From Vibrio atlanticus (lineage in GTDB: Bacteria; Pseudomonadota; Gammaproteobacteria; Enterobacterales; Vibrionaceae), in contig NZ_AP025460.1 in assembly GCF_024347315.1 (NCBI RefSeq), positions 186,001 through 250,000 of the forward strand: 64,000 bases of DNA, written 5' to 3'. The notes under the pieces were generated by a model. That model was not told the DNA's origin. It did not search any database and saw only the letters and a list, made by a program, of their open reading frames with translations. This document shows positions 1 to 9,452 of the stretch, one piece after another; positions within the stretch are counted from its first letter, which is position 1, and each line of letters begins with the position of its first letter. Both the position numbers and the translations under genes were made by a program.

Positions 1-405
1 ACTTTGATTGTCTTGCTGTAGCTGCTGTAAGTGCTCTAAGCCAATGATTTCTGAGTGTGCCTCAAGCCAACGTTTACTGCGTAATGATATGGCAGGAAAA
101 CCAAGTAAAAACGCGCCCGCAGTTGTTAGGCAATTGGTTAGAATCGTTTCACGCTCTTGAATAGACTTTTCTGGAAAACAAAGCGCGAGGTTTATACGTG
201 CCTTTTGTACTGAGCCACGTTGCTTCTTCGTCATTTTTGTCGCCACGAATTTTGCTATGGCTACTCGAATCGAGTTTGGCAGCAAAGAAATGGGCAGGCA
301 TAGGCATAGCCCGAGCCAAGTTCCCCAGTGTTTTGGTGATAAAAACGCACTGATGAATTTAGGGTTGTATGCTTTAAGATCGTAGTCGTCGCGTTGAGTT
401 GTCAC
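1..405 (-). CDS. Lipid A biosynthesis acyltransferase (LpxL/LpxM family), partial
   Basis: This is the N-terminal 135 residues of a protein whose C-terminus lies beyond the left window edge. It starts at a GTG at 405, with AAAGG seven bases upstream and an in-frame stop just before it. The N-terminus contains YNPKFISAFLSPKHWGTWLG, then a hydrophobic stretch, then the RINLALCFPE motif typical of lauroyl/myristoyl acyltransferases that add secondary acyl chains to lipid A at the inner membrane. The HX4D catalytic motif would normally lie near the end of the visible part; I do not identify it in this fragment. Whether this is the LpxL, LpxM or the Vibrio LpxN type cannot be decided from the fragment. 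Confidence 0.8.
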   Translation of the reverse strand, partial: MTTQRDDYDLKAYNPKFISAFLSPKHWGTWLGLCLCLPISLLPNSIRVAIAKFVATKMTKKQRGSVQKARINLALCFPEKSIQERETILTNCLTTAGAFLLGFPAISLRSKRWLEAHSEIIGLEHLQQLQQDNQS

Positions 406-434
406 TGTAAACCTTTAACTGGCGATATATATTG

Positions 435-466
435 AACAAGCTAACAGTATACCGTTAGCTTGTTTT
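435..466. terminator. Perfect 11-bp hairpin between hldD and the acyltransferase gene
   Basis: The arms AACAAGCTAAC (435-445) and GTTAGCTTGTT (454-464) pair perfectly around an 8-base loop. A T-run follows on the plus strand and the minus-strand tail is only weakly T-rich. It probably ends hldD transcripts, perhaps in both directions. Confidence 0.5.
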
Positions 467-480
467 CGGGAGAGTGTAAT

Positions 481-1422
481 CTAGCGATTAACTGACTGCA
501 TGTACTCGCTGACGCCTTCAGCAACCGATTTAAATTGAACATCGCAACCGGCATTACGCAACTTAGTTAAATCAGCTTGAGTAAACTCTTGGTAAGCACC
601 TTTCAAATGATCAGGGAATGGGATGGTTTCAATCTCTCCCTTACCGTGATGCTTAATCACCGCTTTTGCGACTTCTTCAAATGATTCGGCATTACCTGTA
701 CCTAGGTTGAAGATACCTGATACTCCATTTTTTAAGAACCACAGGTTTACGGCCGCAACATCACCAACATACACAAAATCACGCTTGAAGGTTTCGCTTC
801 CTGCGAATAATTTCGGGTTTTCACCGGCGTTCATTTGATTGTTTAGGTGGAATGCGACAGAAGCCATGCTGCCTTTGTGCTGTTCACGTGGACCGTAGAC
901 ATTGAAGTATCGAAACCCAGTAATTTGAGAAAGCGTTTCGTTGTGTGCGGTTGCATCTGCAGTTAAGCGACGCACATAGTTATCAAATTGCTGTTTTGAA
1001 TAGCCGTATACGTTTAGCGCGCCTTCGTACTGCGGCTCTTCAATAAAGGTATCGGTTTCACCATAAGTGGCAGCAGAAGAAGCATACAAGAACGGAATCT
1101 CGCGCTCGATACAGTAATGCAGCAACTCTTTCGAGTATTCGTAGTTGTTGAGCATCATGTATTTGCCATCCCACTCTGTGGTCGCAGAACATGCACCTTC
1201 ATGGAAAATTGCTTCAATATGACCGAAATCATCACCAGCCATAACTTGAGTTAGAAAGTCATCACGATCCATGTAATCGGTGATATCTAGGTCAACCAGG
1301 TTCTTAAATTTTTTGCCATCTTTTAAGTTGTCGACAACTAGAATATCGTTGTGGCCTGCTTTATTGAGTGCCTTAACAATATTGCTGCCAATCATGCCTG
1401 CACCACCAGTTACGATAATCAT
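481..1422 (-). CDS. hldD: ADP-L-glycero-D-manno-heptose 6-epimerase
   Basis: The 313-residue enzyme (E. coli HldD is 310) interconverts ADP-D-glycero- and ADP-L-glycero-D-manno-heptose, the last step of the heptose donor pathway for the LPS inner core; it is cytosolic. It is an extended short-chain dehydrogenase. An N-terminal Rossmann motif reads [16 protein letters not shown], the Ser/Thr region is [10 protein letters not shown], and YGYSK is the YxxxK catalytic pair. The start at 1422 was chosen because AGGAAG sits upstream and the protein then begins at the Rossmann strand; a start 15 codons further upstream adds only a non-conserved tail. The gene marks the usual Vibrio LPS/capsule border, although the sugar cluster in this genome lies further right. 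Confidence 0.95.
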   Translation of the reverse strand: MIIVTGGAGMIGSNIVKALNKAGHNDILVVDNLKDGKKFKNLVDLDITDYMDRDDFLTQVMAGDDFGHIEAIFHEGACSATTEWDGKYMMLNNYEYSKELLHYCIEREIPFLYASSAATYGETDTFIEEPQYEGALNVYGYSKQQFDNYVRRLTADATAHNETLSQITGFRYFNVYGPREQHKGSMASVAFHLNNQMNAGENPKLFAGSETFKRDFVYVGDVAAVNLWFLKNGVSGIFNLGTGNAESFEEVAKAVIKHHGKGEIETIPFPDHLKGAYQEFTQADLTKLRNAGCDVQFKSVAEGVSEYMQSVNR

Positions 1423-1593
1423 ATTTCTTCCTACTTTTTTGAATACAAACTCACACGAGTATAGCAAGGAACAAACGAAGCGAGCTAGCGGAATAATTCT
1501 TTAATTCTAGTGTAATGTAGTGATGTTAATTGAGATATTCTATCCATTTTCGTCAGAGCTAATTCGACCAGATGTGAACAGGTCGATCTATCT

Positions 1594-1623
1594 GTTTAGT
1601 GGCGATATACTGAACCACTAAAC
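1594..1623. promoter_or_regulatory. Inverted repeat upstream of the TetR-type gene, candidate operator
   Basis: GTTTAGTGG (1594-1602) and CCACTAAAC (1615-1623) form a perfect 9-bp inverted repeat with a 12-base spacer. It ends 20 bases before the regulator's ATG, in the divergent hldD/tetR gap. Position and symmetry fit an autoregulatory TetR-family operator; binding is inferred. Confidence 0.45.
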
Positions 1624-1643
1624 GGATAGGGATCTAATTACTA

Positions 1644-2282
1644 ATGAAAACACGTGACAAGATTGTTTACGCAGCTCTAGAGCTTTTTAATGAGCACGGC
1701 GAGCGTAGTATTACGACCAATCATATTGCTGAGCACATCGAAATCAGCCCAGGTAACCTCTACTACCACTTCCGCAACAAACAAGAAATTGTACGTGATA
1801 TCTTTACTCTCTACTCGACTGAGTTACTTGAAAGGTTTACTCCGATTCAAGGGCAGCAAGAAAGCCTGACGCTACTAAAAAGCTACTTAGATTCAATCTT
1901 CACATTGATGTGGAAGTACCGATTCTTCTATGCGAACCTGCCTGAAATATTATCTCGTGATGAAAAACTGCATCTTGATTACATGGCCGTTCAAGAAAAG
2001 CTGCAAACGAATCTTGTGGATATTATGAGAGCTTTTGTTGAGTTGAACTTGCTAAAAGCAACAGATACAGAAATGAAGTCGATGGTCACATCTCTCCACT
2101 TGATCGCATCGGGTTGGTTGGCGTATCAGTCGGCGATGTCTCCAAAATCTCAAATTACGGAGCAAGTTGTTCACCAAGGAATGCTGCAGATGATCGCAAC
2201 CGTTAAACCGATTGCAACGACTCAAGGCTTTGAGCAACTGACATTGTTAGAAGATGGTGTAAGAGCGCTGAACAGCAAATAA
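1644..2282 (+). CDS. TetR/AcrR-family transcriptional regulator
   Basis: The 212-residue protein has an N-terminal helix-turn-helix at about residues 5-50. ITTNHIAEHIEISPGNLYYH covers the second and third helices, and the FRNKQEIVRDIF that follows is the classic TetR signature. The helical C-terminal ligand domain resembles the group in which this DNA-binding domain is joined to a long all-helical regulatory part. It is divergent from hldD, and a symmetric repeat lies just upstream of its ATG, so autoregulation is likely. The ligand and targets are unknown. The next genes on the right are on the opposite strand, so it is probably monocistronic. Confidence 0.85.
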   Translation: MKTRDKIVYAALELFNEHGERSITTNHIAEHIEISPGNLYYHFRNKQEIVRDIFTLYSTELLERFTPIQGQQESLTLLKSYLDSIFTLMWKYRFFYANLPEILSRDEKLHLDYMAVQEKLQTNLVDIMRAFVELNLLKATDTEMKSMVTSLHLIASGWLAYQSAMSPKSQITEQVVHQGMLQMIATVKPIATTQGFEQLTLLEDGVRALNSK

Positions 2283-2368
2283 AAGCGAAGATGTGGGTAA
2301 GCGGTAAGTCGGATTCGGGTAACGAGAGCGGAAAGCGCAGATTCGAGTGGTGGGATATAAATCGTGAC

Positions 2369-2477
2369 GTCATTCCCTACAGCGAGGAACGAGCGTGATA
2401 GGGAATCTCTCTTTATCCTCGAGGGTAGCAATCTCAAGCGAGATTCCAGATATTTCGTCCCTCAATTCTGGAATGAC
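2369..2477. repeat. Composite palindromic intergenic repeat, copy 1
   Basis: This 109-bp unit begins with GTCATTCC and ends with its complement GGAATGAC. It is built of two hairpins, one from ATTCCCTA to TAGGGAAT and one from ATTCCAGA to TCTGGAAT, joined by a variable linker. A second copy with the same two hairpins and a different linker lies in inverted orientation at 31034-31154. It resembles a MITE/REP-type Vibrio intergenic repeat. Confidence 0.8.
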
Positions 2478-2562
2478 TGAGTTTGATTAATGCGAATTCG
2501 GAAATTTTCAGCTCTTTGGGCTTGTTCTTCGCATCTCGGTTACTTATATCTCGTATCTGTTT
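2478..2562. repeat. Degenerate TCGTATCTCG-type intergenic repeat
   Basis: The stretch after envC contains runs such as TTCGCATCTCGGTTACT and TATCTCGTATCTG. Relatives of these recur at about 3740-3790, 4640-4813, 7140-7190, 8490-8520, 31005-31030 and 32545-32640, always between genes. Confidence 0.5.
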
Positions 2563-3714
2563 TTACCTAACCAACCATCTTTTCGGGTTTTGAGCTTGGC
2601 TGTTTCTACGAATTTCAAAGTACAGCGATGGTCGGGTTTGTCCACCAGTGTCACCGGCGAGAGCTATCGCCTCACCCGCTTTAACCTTGTCACCTTCTTT
2701 CTTTAAAAGCGCTTGGTTAAAGCCATACAGTGTCATGTCGCCTTTACCGTGATCAAGCAGCACCACTAAGCCATACCCACGTAAATACTCTGCGAATACG
2801 ACGGTGCCTGAGTAAACAGATTTTACCTGCTGACCGTATTTCGCTTTGATCACCATGCCTTTCCAATTTACTTGGCCAGTTTGGCGTGAGCCGTAGTTAT
2901 GCAGAACTTTATCTTTGATTGGCCAAGGCAGTTTACCTTTACGTTTGGCTAAGCCATCCATAGGGACAGCATTGCGTCTCTCTCGTGCGGCTTTTTCTGC
3001 TTTCGCTATTTCGGCTTTTAGGCGAGTTTCATTACGTTGAAGTTCGGCTAAGTAATTTTTGTCGCCAGAGATGTTTTTCTTAATACTGCCGACAGTCTTT
3101 TTACGCTGTGTTTGGGTCTGCGATAGTTTGTTGCGCTTTGCTACCTGTTGATTTAACAGCGTTGCTATTTGTTCTTGCTCAAGTTGGCGTTGCTTATGGC
3201 TTTCTTCTAATTCAAGTTGAGTTTGTTCGATCGTTTTGATTGTTGCAGATCGCGCTTTGGCGAGGTGTTGGTAATAGTGACTAATGCGGTCCTCTTCAAC
3301 GCCAGTATTTAAGATGTGAGAAGAGGCTTTGGCTCTGCTGGTCATGTAGTAAGTCTGAATCAGCTGCTCTAACTTGTCGGTATGGGCTTTTTTCTGTGCT
3401 GTAAGCGCTTTAATCTTATTATCTAAGCTAGCAACATTAGCATTGGCGGTATTGAGTTGTTTTTTACTTGTTTTAATGGCTTTTTCAAGTAAGGAGATAG
3501 AGAGCTCTTGTTGCTTGAGGTTTGCCTGTAAATTGTCGAGCTTCTTCTGTTGTGAGGATAGTGTTTTTTGTTGACGAGATATCTCACTCGACACACCTTT
3601 CAGCTCCCCTTTCGATGCGGCAAGTGGCGATGCAGAGAAAAGAACAGCACAAAGGCTGGAAGATATCAAAAGAACAGTGCTAATTACTTGGACTGGTTTC
3701 ATCATTATCGTCAT
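2563..3714 (-). CDS. envC: Murein hydrolase activator, EnvC-type
   Basis: The 383-residue protein has a hydrophobic signal segment (about residues 8-32), a long coiled coil rich in Gln, Lys and Leu (about 35-250) and a C-terminal LytM/M23 domain (about 270-383). The M23 metal ligands are replaced: LYGFNQ stands where an HLYG-like motif would be, and LYFEIR replaces the usual HxH motif LHFEIR. This is the signature of EnvC, which activates the septal amidases AmiA/AmiB in the periplasm instead of cutting peptidoglycan itself. The start at 3714 was chosen because AAGAG lies close upstream; an in-frame ATG at 3738 is also possible. In E. coli envC follows gpmI, whereas here it follows cysE on the minus strand. 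Confidence 0.88.
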   Translation of the reverse strand: MTIMMKPVQVISTVLLISSSLCAVLFSASPLAASKGELKGVSSEISRQQKTLSSQQKKLDNLQANLKQQELSISLLEKAIKTSKKQLNTANANVASLDNKIKALTAQKKAHTDKLEQLIQTYYMTSRAKASSHILNTGVEEDRISHYYQHLAKARSATIKTIEQTQLELEESHKQRQLEQEQIATLLNQQVAKRNKLSQTQTQRKKTVGSIKKNISGDKNYLAELQRNETRLKAEIAKAEKAARERRNAVPMDGLAKRKGKLPWPIKDKVLHNYGSRQTGQVNWKGMVIKAKYGQQVKSVYSGTVVFAEYLRGYGLVVLLDHGKGDMTLYGFNQALLKKEGDKVKAGEAIALAGDTGGQTRPSLYFEIRRNSQAQNPKRWLVR

Positions 3715-3787
3715 GTTGCTCTTATTAGTTTTCAGCATCTGCTCTTAAGTCTTTCGTATCTCGGCTCATCGAACCTAGAATCAGCTC

Positions 3788-4609
3788 TTATATCCCATCA
3801 CCATGGATGAAGTTCTGCGAGCGACCATTGAACCCTTGGTCCATATCTAGAGATGGTTTATCTGTCTTTGGCTTGCCAACAATCTTGGCCGGAACCCCAG
3901 CGACTGTTGTATGAGGTGGTACGGCTTGTAGAACTACAGAGCAAGAACCAATTTTCGCGCCTTCACCCACTTCAATGTTGCCGAGTATTTTAGCGCCGGC
4001 ACCAATCATTACACCTTCTCGGATTTTAGGGTGACGATCGCCACCTTCTTTACCTGTACCACCAAGGGTCACGTCTTGAAGAATCGATACATCATTTTCA
4101 ACGACGGCTGTTTCACCAATTACAATGCCTGTCGCGTGGTCGAGCATGATAGCTTTACCGATACGAGCCGCCGGGTGAATATCAACTTGGCAAGCGACGG
4201 AGATTTGGTTTTGTAGGTAAGTGGCAAGTGCAATACGACCTTGTTTCCACAGCCAGTTAGCCACTCGGTAGCCTTGTAGAGCATGGTAGCCTTTCAGATA
4301 AAGCAGAGGCATCGAGTACATCTCGACCGCAGGATCTCGATTTACCGTCGCGCAAATATCACAAGCGGCCGCATCGATAATAGATTGGTCCTGCTTAAAT
4401 GCTTGTTCAACCACTTCACGCACTGCCATTGCAGGCATTGAAGCCGTCTTTAGCTTGTTTGCTAGGATGTAGCTAAGGGCTGCGCCTAAACTTTCATGGT
4501 TGATAATGGTGGCATGATAAAAACTCGCAAGCATAGGTTCTTGCTCCGACTGCTGTCGAGCTTCTTTCACAATGCATTGCCAAACTTTTTGTTGTTCACA
4601 GTGTTTCAT
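3788..4609 (-). CDS. cysE: Serine O-acetyltransferase
   Basis: The 273-residue protein (same length as E. coli CysE) acetylates L-serine with acetyl-CoA, the first step of cysteine synthesis. An N-terminal helical domain (residues 1-140) is followed by a left-handed beta-helix of hexapeptide repeats (about 140-245). The active-site region DIHPAARIGKAIMLDHATG holds the catalytic His, and DVTLGGTGKEGGDRHPKIRE carries the conserved loop. The start at 4609 gives the conserved MKHCEQQKVW opening and has GGACGG upstream. It lies downstream of gpsA in the order known from enterobacteria (secB-gpsA-cysE), but a 200-bp repeat-filled gap separates the two genes. Confidence 0.95.
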   Translation of the reverse strand: MKHCEQQKVWQCIVKEARQQSEQEPMLASFYHATIINHESLGAALSYILANKLKTASMPAMAVREVVEQAFKQDQSIIDAAACDICATVNRDPAVEMYSMPLLYLKGYHALQGYRVANWLWKQGRIALATYLQNQISVACQVDIHPAARIGKAIMLDHATGIVIGETAVVENDVSILQDVTLGGTGKEGGDRHPKIREGVMIGAGAKILGNIEVGEGAKIGSCSVVLQAVPPHTTVAGVPAKIVGKPKTDKPSLDMDQGFNGRSQNFIHGDGI

Positions 4610-4621
4610 TTTACCGTCCAT

Positions 4622-4813
4622 TATTTTTAAGGGGCAGATACGAGTGACGAGGTGAGAGATTCGAAGAGCGACAAGAACAGATTAAAGTAGCGAGATGCGA
4701 GTAACGAAAAGCATTTTCGTCGAACGTTTGAATGTGCTCTTCATCTTTTCGTATCTCGTTTACTCGAATCTCTCTACTGCTCTTGGGGTGCCCGAATCCC
4801 GTATCTGCTCTTA
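4622..4813. repeat. Repeat-filled gap between gpsA and cysE
   Basis: Several degenerate copies of the GAGATGCGAGTAACGAAAAG type occur in both orientations. For example 4690-4709 pairs roughly with CTTTTCGTATCTCG near 4743-4760, so a long imperfect stem-loop could form. I see no gene here. Confidence 0.5.
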
Positions 4814-5851
4814 TTATCTTTCTGACTTCTTGTCTCGTGCAAGTAGATCTTGTGCTGCTAAGTGTGCATCTTTCCCTTGATACAACACTTGATAAATTTG
4901 TTCAACAATTGGCATCTCAACGCCCATGCGTTCTGATAATAACCAAACTTCTTTGGTGTTGCGATAACCTTCAACGACTTGGCCAATTTCTTCTTGTGCG
5001 GTATCTACATCTTTGCCTGCGCCAAGAGCCAAACCAAAGCGACGGTTGCGTGATTGGTTATCAGTACAGGTTAGTACTAGGTCGCCTAATCCAGCCATGC
5101 CCATGAAGGTTTCTGGTTGCGCACCAAGAGCTGCGCCTAGTCGACTCATCTCAGCTAGACCGCGAGTGATAAGTGCAGTACGTGCATTGGCACCGAAACC
5201 AATACCATCCGACATGCCAGCACCAATGGCGATAACATTTTTCACTGCACCACCAAGCTGCATGCCAATAAAATCTGAATTTGCGTACACACGGAACGTT
5301 TTGCCACAGTGAATTTTTTCTTGAAGTTGCTCAAGGAATTCTGCATCAGGGGAAGCCACAGAGATTGCCGTTGGCATACCCATCGCTAGCTCTTTGGCGA
5401 AGGTAGGTCCTGATATAACTGCTAACGAGTACCCATCACCAAGCACATCGTGAGCGACATCTTTTAGCAGGCGACCAGTTTCCGGCTCTAAACCTTTAGT
5501 AGCCCAGCAGATACGAGAACAATCTGTTAAGTGAGGCTTAAGGCTATTTAAAACGATACCAAATACGTGGCTAGGGACGACAACAAGAAGATCACGACTT
5601 GCTGTTACTGCCTTCTCAAGGTCTGACTCGATGATTAGGCTTTCTGGGAAGTCGATATTTGGTAGAAATTCATTATTTGCGCGCTCGGATTCGAGACGAG
5701 CCATGTGAACAGGATCATGCCCCCACAGAACAACGTTTGCACCGTTACGCGCTAGAGAGATAGCTAAAGATGTTCCGTAAGAACCTGCGCCAATTACTGC
5801 CATGGCGATCTCTTTGCCGTAAGCGTTTGTCGAGTGAGTTGTTTCTGTCAT
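4814..5851 (-). CDS. gpsA: Glycerol-3-phosphate dehydrogenase [NAD(P)+]
   Basis: The 345-residue cytosolic enzyme reduces dihydroxyacetone phosphate to sn-glycerol-3-phosphate, the backbone for phospholipids. The dinucleotide-binding motif [13 protein letters not shown] lies near residue 18, followed by [18 protein letters not shown] [13 protein letters not shown] and the catalytic Lys in [13 protein letters not shown] are present, as is the family segment [14 protein letters not shown]. The start at 5851 has AGGTGG six bases upstream; an upstream in-frame ATG would add 25 non-conserved residues. It follows secB, but a strong terminator stands between them. Confidence 0.95.
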   Translation of the reverse strand: MTETTHSTNAYGKEIAMAVIGAGSYGTSLAISLARNGANVVLWGHDPVHMARLESERANNEFLPNIDFPESLIIESDLEKAVTASRDLLVVVPSHVFGIVLNSLKPHLTDCSRICWATKGLEPETGRLLKDVAHDVLGDGYSLAVISGPTFAKELAMGMPTAISVASPDAEFLEQLQEKIHCGKTFRVYANSDFIGMQLGGAVKNVIAIGAGMSDGIGFGANARTALITRGLAEMSRLGAALGAQPETFMGMAGLGDLVLTCTDNQSRNRRFGLALGAGKDVDTAQEEIGQVVEGYRNTKEVWLLSERMGVEMPIVEQIYQVLYQGKDAHLAAQDLLARDKKSER

Positions 5852-5941
5852 GCTTCCACCTAAAAATAATGAGGGAAATCGAAGAGTCTTGGAAAAGCTA
5901 TCCACTAAAATCAGAGGAGCTTTCAATTTTAGTACAGTGTA

Positions 5942-5980
5942 AAGAAAAAATGCACATCGCAGAAGTTGCGATGTGCATTT
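5942..5980 (-). terminator. Rho-independent terminator after secB
   Basis: A 14-bp stem (5948-5961 with 5967-5980) closes a 5-base loop. On the minus strand it is followed by a T-rich tail (TTTTTTCTTT). It should end secB transcripts before gpsA. Confidence 0.85.
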
Positions 5981-6029
5981 AAAAGCTAACTAGCGCTTGA
6001 ATCGTTAGAGTTAAGCTCTACTTTGAGAC

Positions 6030-6497
6030 TTAAGCTTGTTCGCCTTCAGCTTGTTGAGCTTGGTTCTGTAGGTAGTTCATGAACAAAGCATCAAAGTTTA
6101 CTGGAGCTAAGTTCAGTTGTGGGAACGTACCTTTAACCACTAGGCTAGAAATTGTTTCACGAGCGTATGGGAACAGGATGTTCGGGCAGAATGCACCTAG
6201 GCAATGAGCTAGTTGGCCAGCTTCCATTTCGCTTGCAGAGAAGATGCCGCCTTGTTGAACTTCACAAAGGAATGCAGTGTCTTCTGCGTTTTTAACTGTA
6301 ACCGTTAGACGTAGGATTACTTCGTATACGCCTTCGCCAAGTTCACGGCTTTGAGTGTCTAGGTCCAGTTTTACATCTGGGTTCCACTCTTTTTGAAACA
6401 TGTCTGGAGAGTTTGGCGCTTCGAAAGATACGTCTTTTAGGAAGATACGTTGGATTGCGAAGTTCTGTTGTGCGTCTTGTTGTGCTGCTTCAGCCAT
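6030..6497 (-). CDS. secB: Protein-export chaperone SecB
   Basis: The 155-residue acidic cytosolic chaperone forms a tetramer that holds presecretory proteins unfolded and hands them to SecA. Family features include [19 protein letters not shown] near the N-terminus, [10 protein letters not shown] in the middle and the conserved [17 protein letters not shown] segment. The acidic tail ends EGEQA. AAGGACAAG precedes the ATG. In E. coli grxC lies between yibN and secB; that gene is absent here. Confidence 0.96.
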   Translation of the reverse strand: MAEAAQQDAQQNFAIQRIFLKDVSFEAPNSPDMFQKEWNPDVKLDLDTQSRELGEGVYEVILRLTVTVKNAEDTAFLCEVQQGGIFSASEMEAGQLAHCLGAFCPNILFPYARETISSLVVKGTFPQLNLAPVNFDALFMNYLQNQAQQAEGEQA

Positions 6498-6596
6498 TTT
6501 CTTGTCCTTAAAAATTTATAATTAGGTTTCGTTCGCCATCTCTGTTTAACAAAACCTTAAAGTCATATTCGTTTAGTTAGGTCAGCTTACCTTTAA

Positions 6597-7031
6597 CTAC
6601 TTTTTACCTTTCACCAAAGGTAGGTTAGCTTCGCTCCAAGCCACTAAGCCGCTTTTCAGCACGCTTACGTTTTCGAAACCAGCTTTAATCAGTAGGTTAG
6701 CGCTTTCTTGAGCTGTTTGACCTGTCTTACATACTACGATGATTGGGTCTGCTTTGTGGCTTTCAAGGCTACCAAAGCTATTTGCTTTGATATCTGACGG
6801 CAAAATGTGAACTGCGTCAGTAATATGGCCCTTTTTGAACTCATCTTTAGTTCGAATATCAACCACAACGCCGTTTTCACGGTTAATCATGTGTGTGGTT
6901 TGCGCTACCGTGATCTCTTTGTAAGCTGCGTTTGATGTCTTGATAACGTTCGCAATGATGGCAACAACCAAGCCGATCCATACGATGGCTAAAATCATAT
7001 TCTCTTGAACAAATGGAACTAACTCTTGCAT
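6597..7031 (-). CDS. Membrane-anchored rhodanese-like protein (YibN type)
   Basis: The 144-residue protein has one N-terminal membrane helix (about residues 11-30) and a rhodanese domain (about 40-140). The active-site loop is VCKTGQTAQ with the single catalytic Cys, and GVVVDIRTKDEFKKGHI is the conserved entry to the fold. Such proteins are single-domain sulfurtransferases of uncertain physiological role facing the cytosol or membrane. In E. coli yibN sits upstream of grxC-secB-gpsA and is divergent from gpmI. Here the secB side is kept, while the gpmI side is 22 kb away beyond the polysaccharide cluster. Confidence 0.85.
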   Translation of the reverse strand: MQELVPFVQENMILAIVWIGLVVAIIANVIKTSNAAYKEITVAQTTHMINRENGVVVDIRTKDEFKKGHITDAVHILPSDIKANSFGSLESHKADPIIVVCKTGQTAQESANLLIKAGFENVSVLKSGLVAWSEANLPLVKGKK

Positions 7032-7313
7032 ATCTTGAACTCTTATTCGTTATTGGGCGAAAAATTATAGGGTAGGAGTATAGCGACAAAGGGGGGGAGA
7101 ATACAGAGGAAGGCGTTGTGGAACTCAGTGTTACCTCTCTTTCTTAGTACTTCGCGTCTCGTTCACCAGAATCCCACATTCACACTTCAAACTATTCGAC
7201 AATTCTAGCTTTTGGTTCTCCCCCTTAAACACCGGACTATTGTGAGTGTAGTAGTCTAATGATCCCGGACACGAAATTAGGTGGTAAAGTCTCCACCATA
7301 AATGAAGTGTTCA

Positions 7314-7625
7314 ATGACAAAAGGACAGCGACGTACATTTTCTACTGAGTTCAAAATAGATGCTGCAAGTTTGGTTCTTGACTAAGGGTACTCCATACCT
7401 GAAGCAGCTTACTCTATGGGCGTAGGTGAAACAGCTTTACGGCGCTGGGTCGACCAACTCAAAATTGAGCGAGGTGGAATTACTCCAACGACCAAAGCCC
7501 TCACGCCTCAGCAAAAGAAAATCCAAGAGTTAGAAGCCCGGATTAACCGGTTAGAACGAGAAAAATCCATATTAAAAAAGGCCACCGCTCTCTTAATGTC
7601 GGACGAACTCGAACGTTCTCGTTAA
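7314..7625 (+). pseudogene. IS3-type orfA (helix-turn-helix), nonsense-mutated
   Basis: The frame opens with ATG at 7314 and reads MTKGQRRTFSTEFKIDAASL before an in-frame TAA at 7383-7385. It continues with GYSIPEAAYSMGVGETALRR, a transposase helix-turn-helix, and a leucine-zipper-like tail ending at 7625. The internal stop would inactivate the DNA-binding subunit. Confidence 0.85.
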
Positions 7626-7633
7626 TAGACAAG

Positions 7634-8472
<839 letters not shown>

Positions 8473-8480
8473 CCACTACA

Positions 8481-9190
8481 ATATCTATGTTTTATTCACT
8501 CGCATCTGCTTTCTACTTCTTCACCACTCCACCCGTTAAATACAATCCAATCGCTGCTAACACCGGATAGCCAAACGCTTCATTGGTCATTTTCCCCAAG
8601 TATTAAAACGCACCTACCCAAAGCGAGATGTGCTGCAAGAACTGCATGCCATGCAAGCGTGACTGTACATCAACCCTGATAAGCGCAAACCCTTTGAGCA
8701 CATTGGCCACTTTGTGAATGGCTGGCGAAGAAGAAGCACCCAAGCCAAGGAGAAGCAGAGCCCATCATCATTTTTCCATCAAACAAGAGCGGCTAAGCAA
8801 GCAAAAGCAGTTAAGCAAACACAAGCGGTGAAACCTCAATAAAAGCGAAATCAATAAAAGCAGATGCGCTCACAACGGCTTCAAACCAAGCGTAGCCAAT
8901 CAAAAGCAATCAAGCCGAAAGCAAACCACAACAACCCAAGCTTCGTCTCGCTGTACCGTAACGGCAATATTTTCATTGATATAGAAAAGCGCTACTGCGA
9001 TGCAGCACAAGAAAACAGCTACCACATAGGAACCCAGTACCTGCAGAAGTACAATGTTGCCGGTGGTTAAATGCGTGGTAACAGGCTGACTAATAAGGGG
9101 AAATTATACACTGGTTAATGTGCGCCTGTTTTGCTAAAATTATCACTAATTAGAACCGTGTGAAACCCCTTAGAAAGTGGTTTTACCTTG
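8481..9190. other. Gene-poor stretch with coding remnants between IS3 and the cluster leader
   Basis: A broken plus-strand frame is visible at about 8591-8842. It reads HFPQVLKRTYPKRD, then a stop at the TGA, then LYINPDKRKPFEHIGHF and GWRRRSTQAKEKQ. It looks like the tail of a lost gene that I do not recognise. A 68-codon open frame at 8864-9070 is Lys/Gln-rich and lacks a good ribosome site; I do not regard it as a gene. Confidence 0.4.
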
Positions 9191-9211
9191 CCTTTAGGAG
9201 CCAAACCTAAG

Positions 9212-9222
9212 GGCGGTAGCGT
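9212..9222 (+). promoter_or_regulatory. ops element (JUMPStart core) for RfaH recruitment
   Basis: GGCGGTAGCGT matches the ops consensus exactly. It lies in the untranslated leader 230 bases before the first gene of the polysaccharide cluster. Known ops sites pause RNA polymerase and load the antiterminator RfaH, which allows long O-antigen or capsule operons to be read through. The preceding AGGAGCCAAACCTAAG resembles the rest of JUMPStart. Confidence 0.9.
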
Positions 9223-9452
9223 ACCTAAATGCGAGTAGCTAGCAAGTTATACGGTAAACCTAAAGGTTGAAAGTGGTTTTGGCAACCTATTGGGGCGGTT
9301 TTTAAAAAGTCAGTAAAATCTAGGTTTTATAAGGGATTGTCCAAAAATAGACTGTCTCAAAATGAATAAAAAGTGTCTCAGTGGTGTAGGTAAACTGAGA
9401 TTGACCAATACATAACTATGTTATGCAATAAACATCGGCCGGTGGAATATAC

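Noticed and set aside
8864..9070. A 68-codon plus-strand frame before the ops site
   Set aside because: It is Lys/Gln-rich, lacks a ribosome site and lies within degraded DNA; I treat it as non-genic.
9286..9300. A second ops-like match (GGGGCGGTTTTTA)
   Set aside because: It lacks the essential TAGCGT part of the element.
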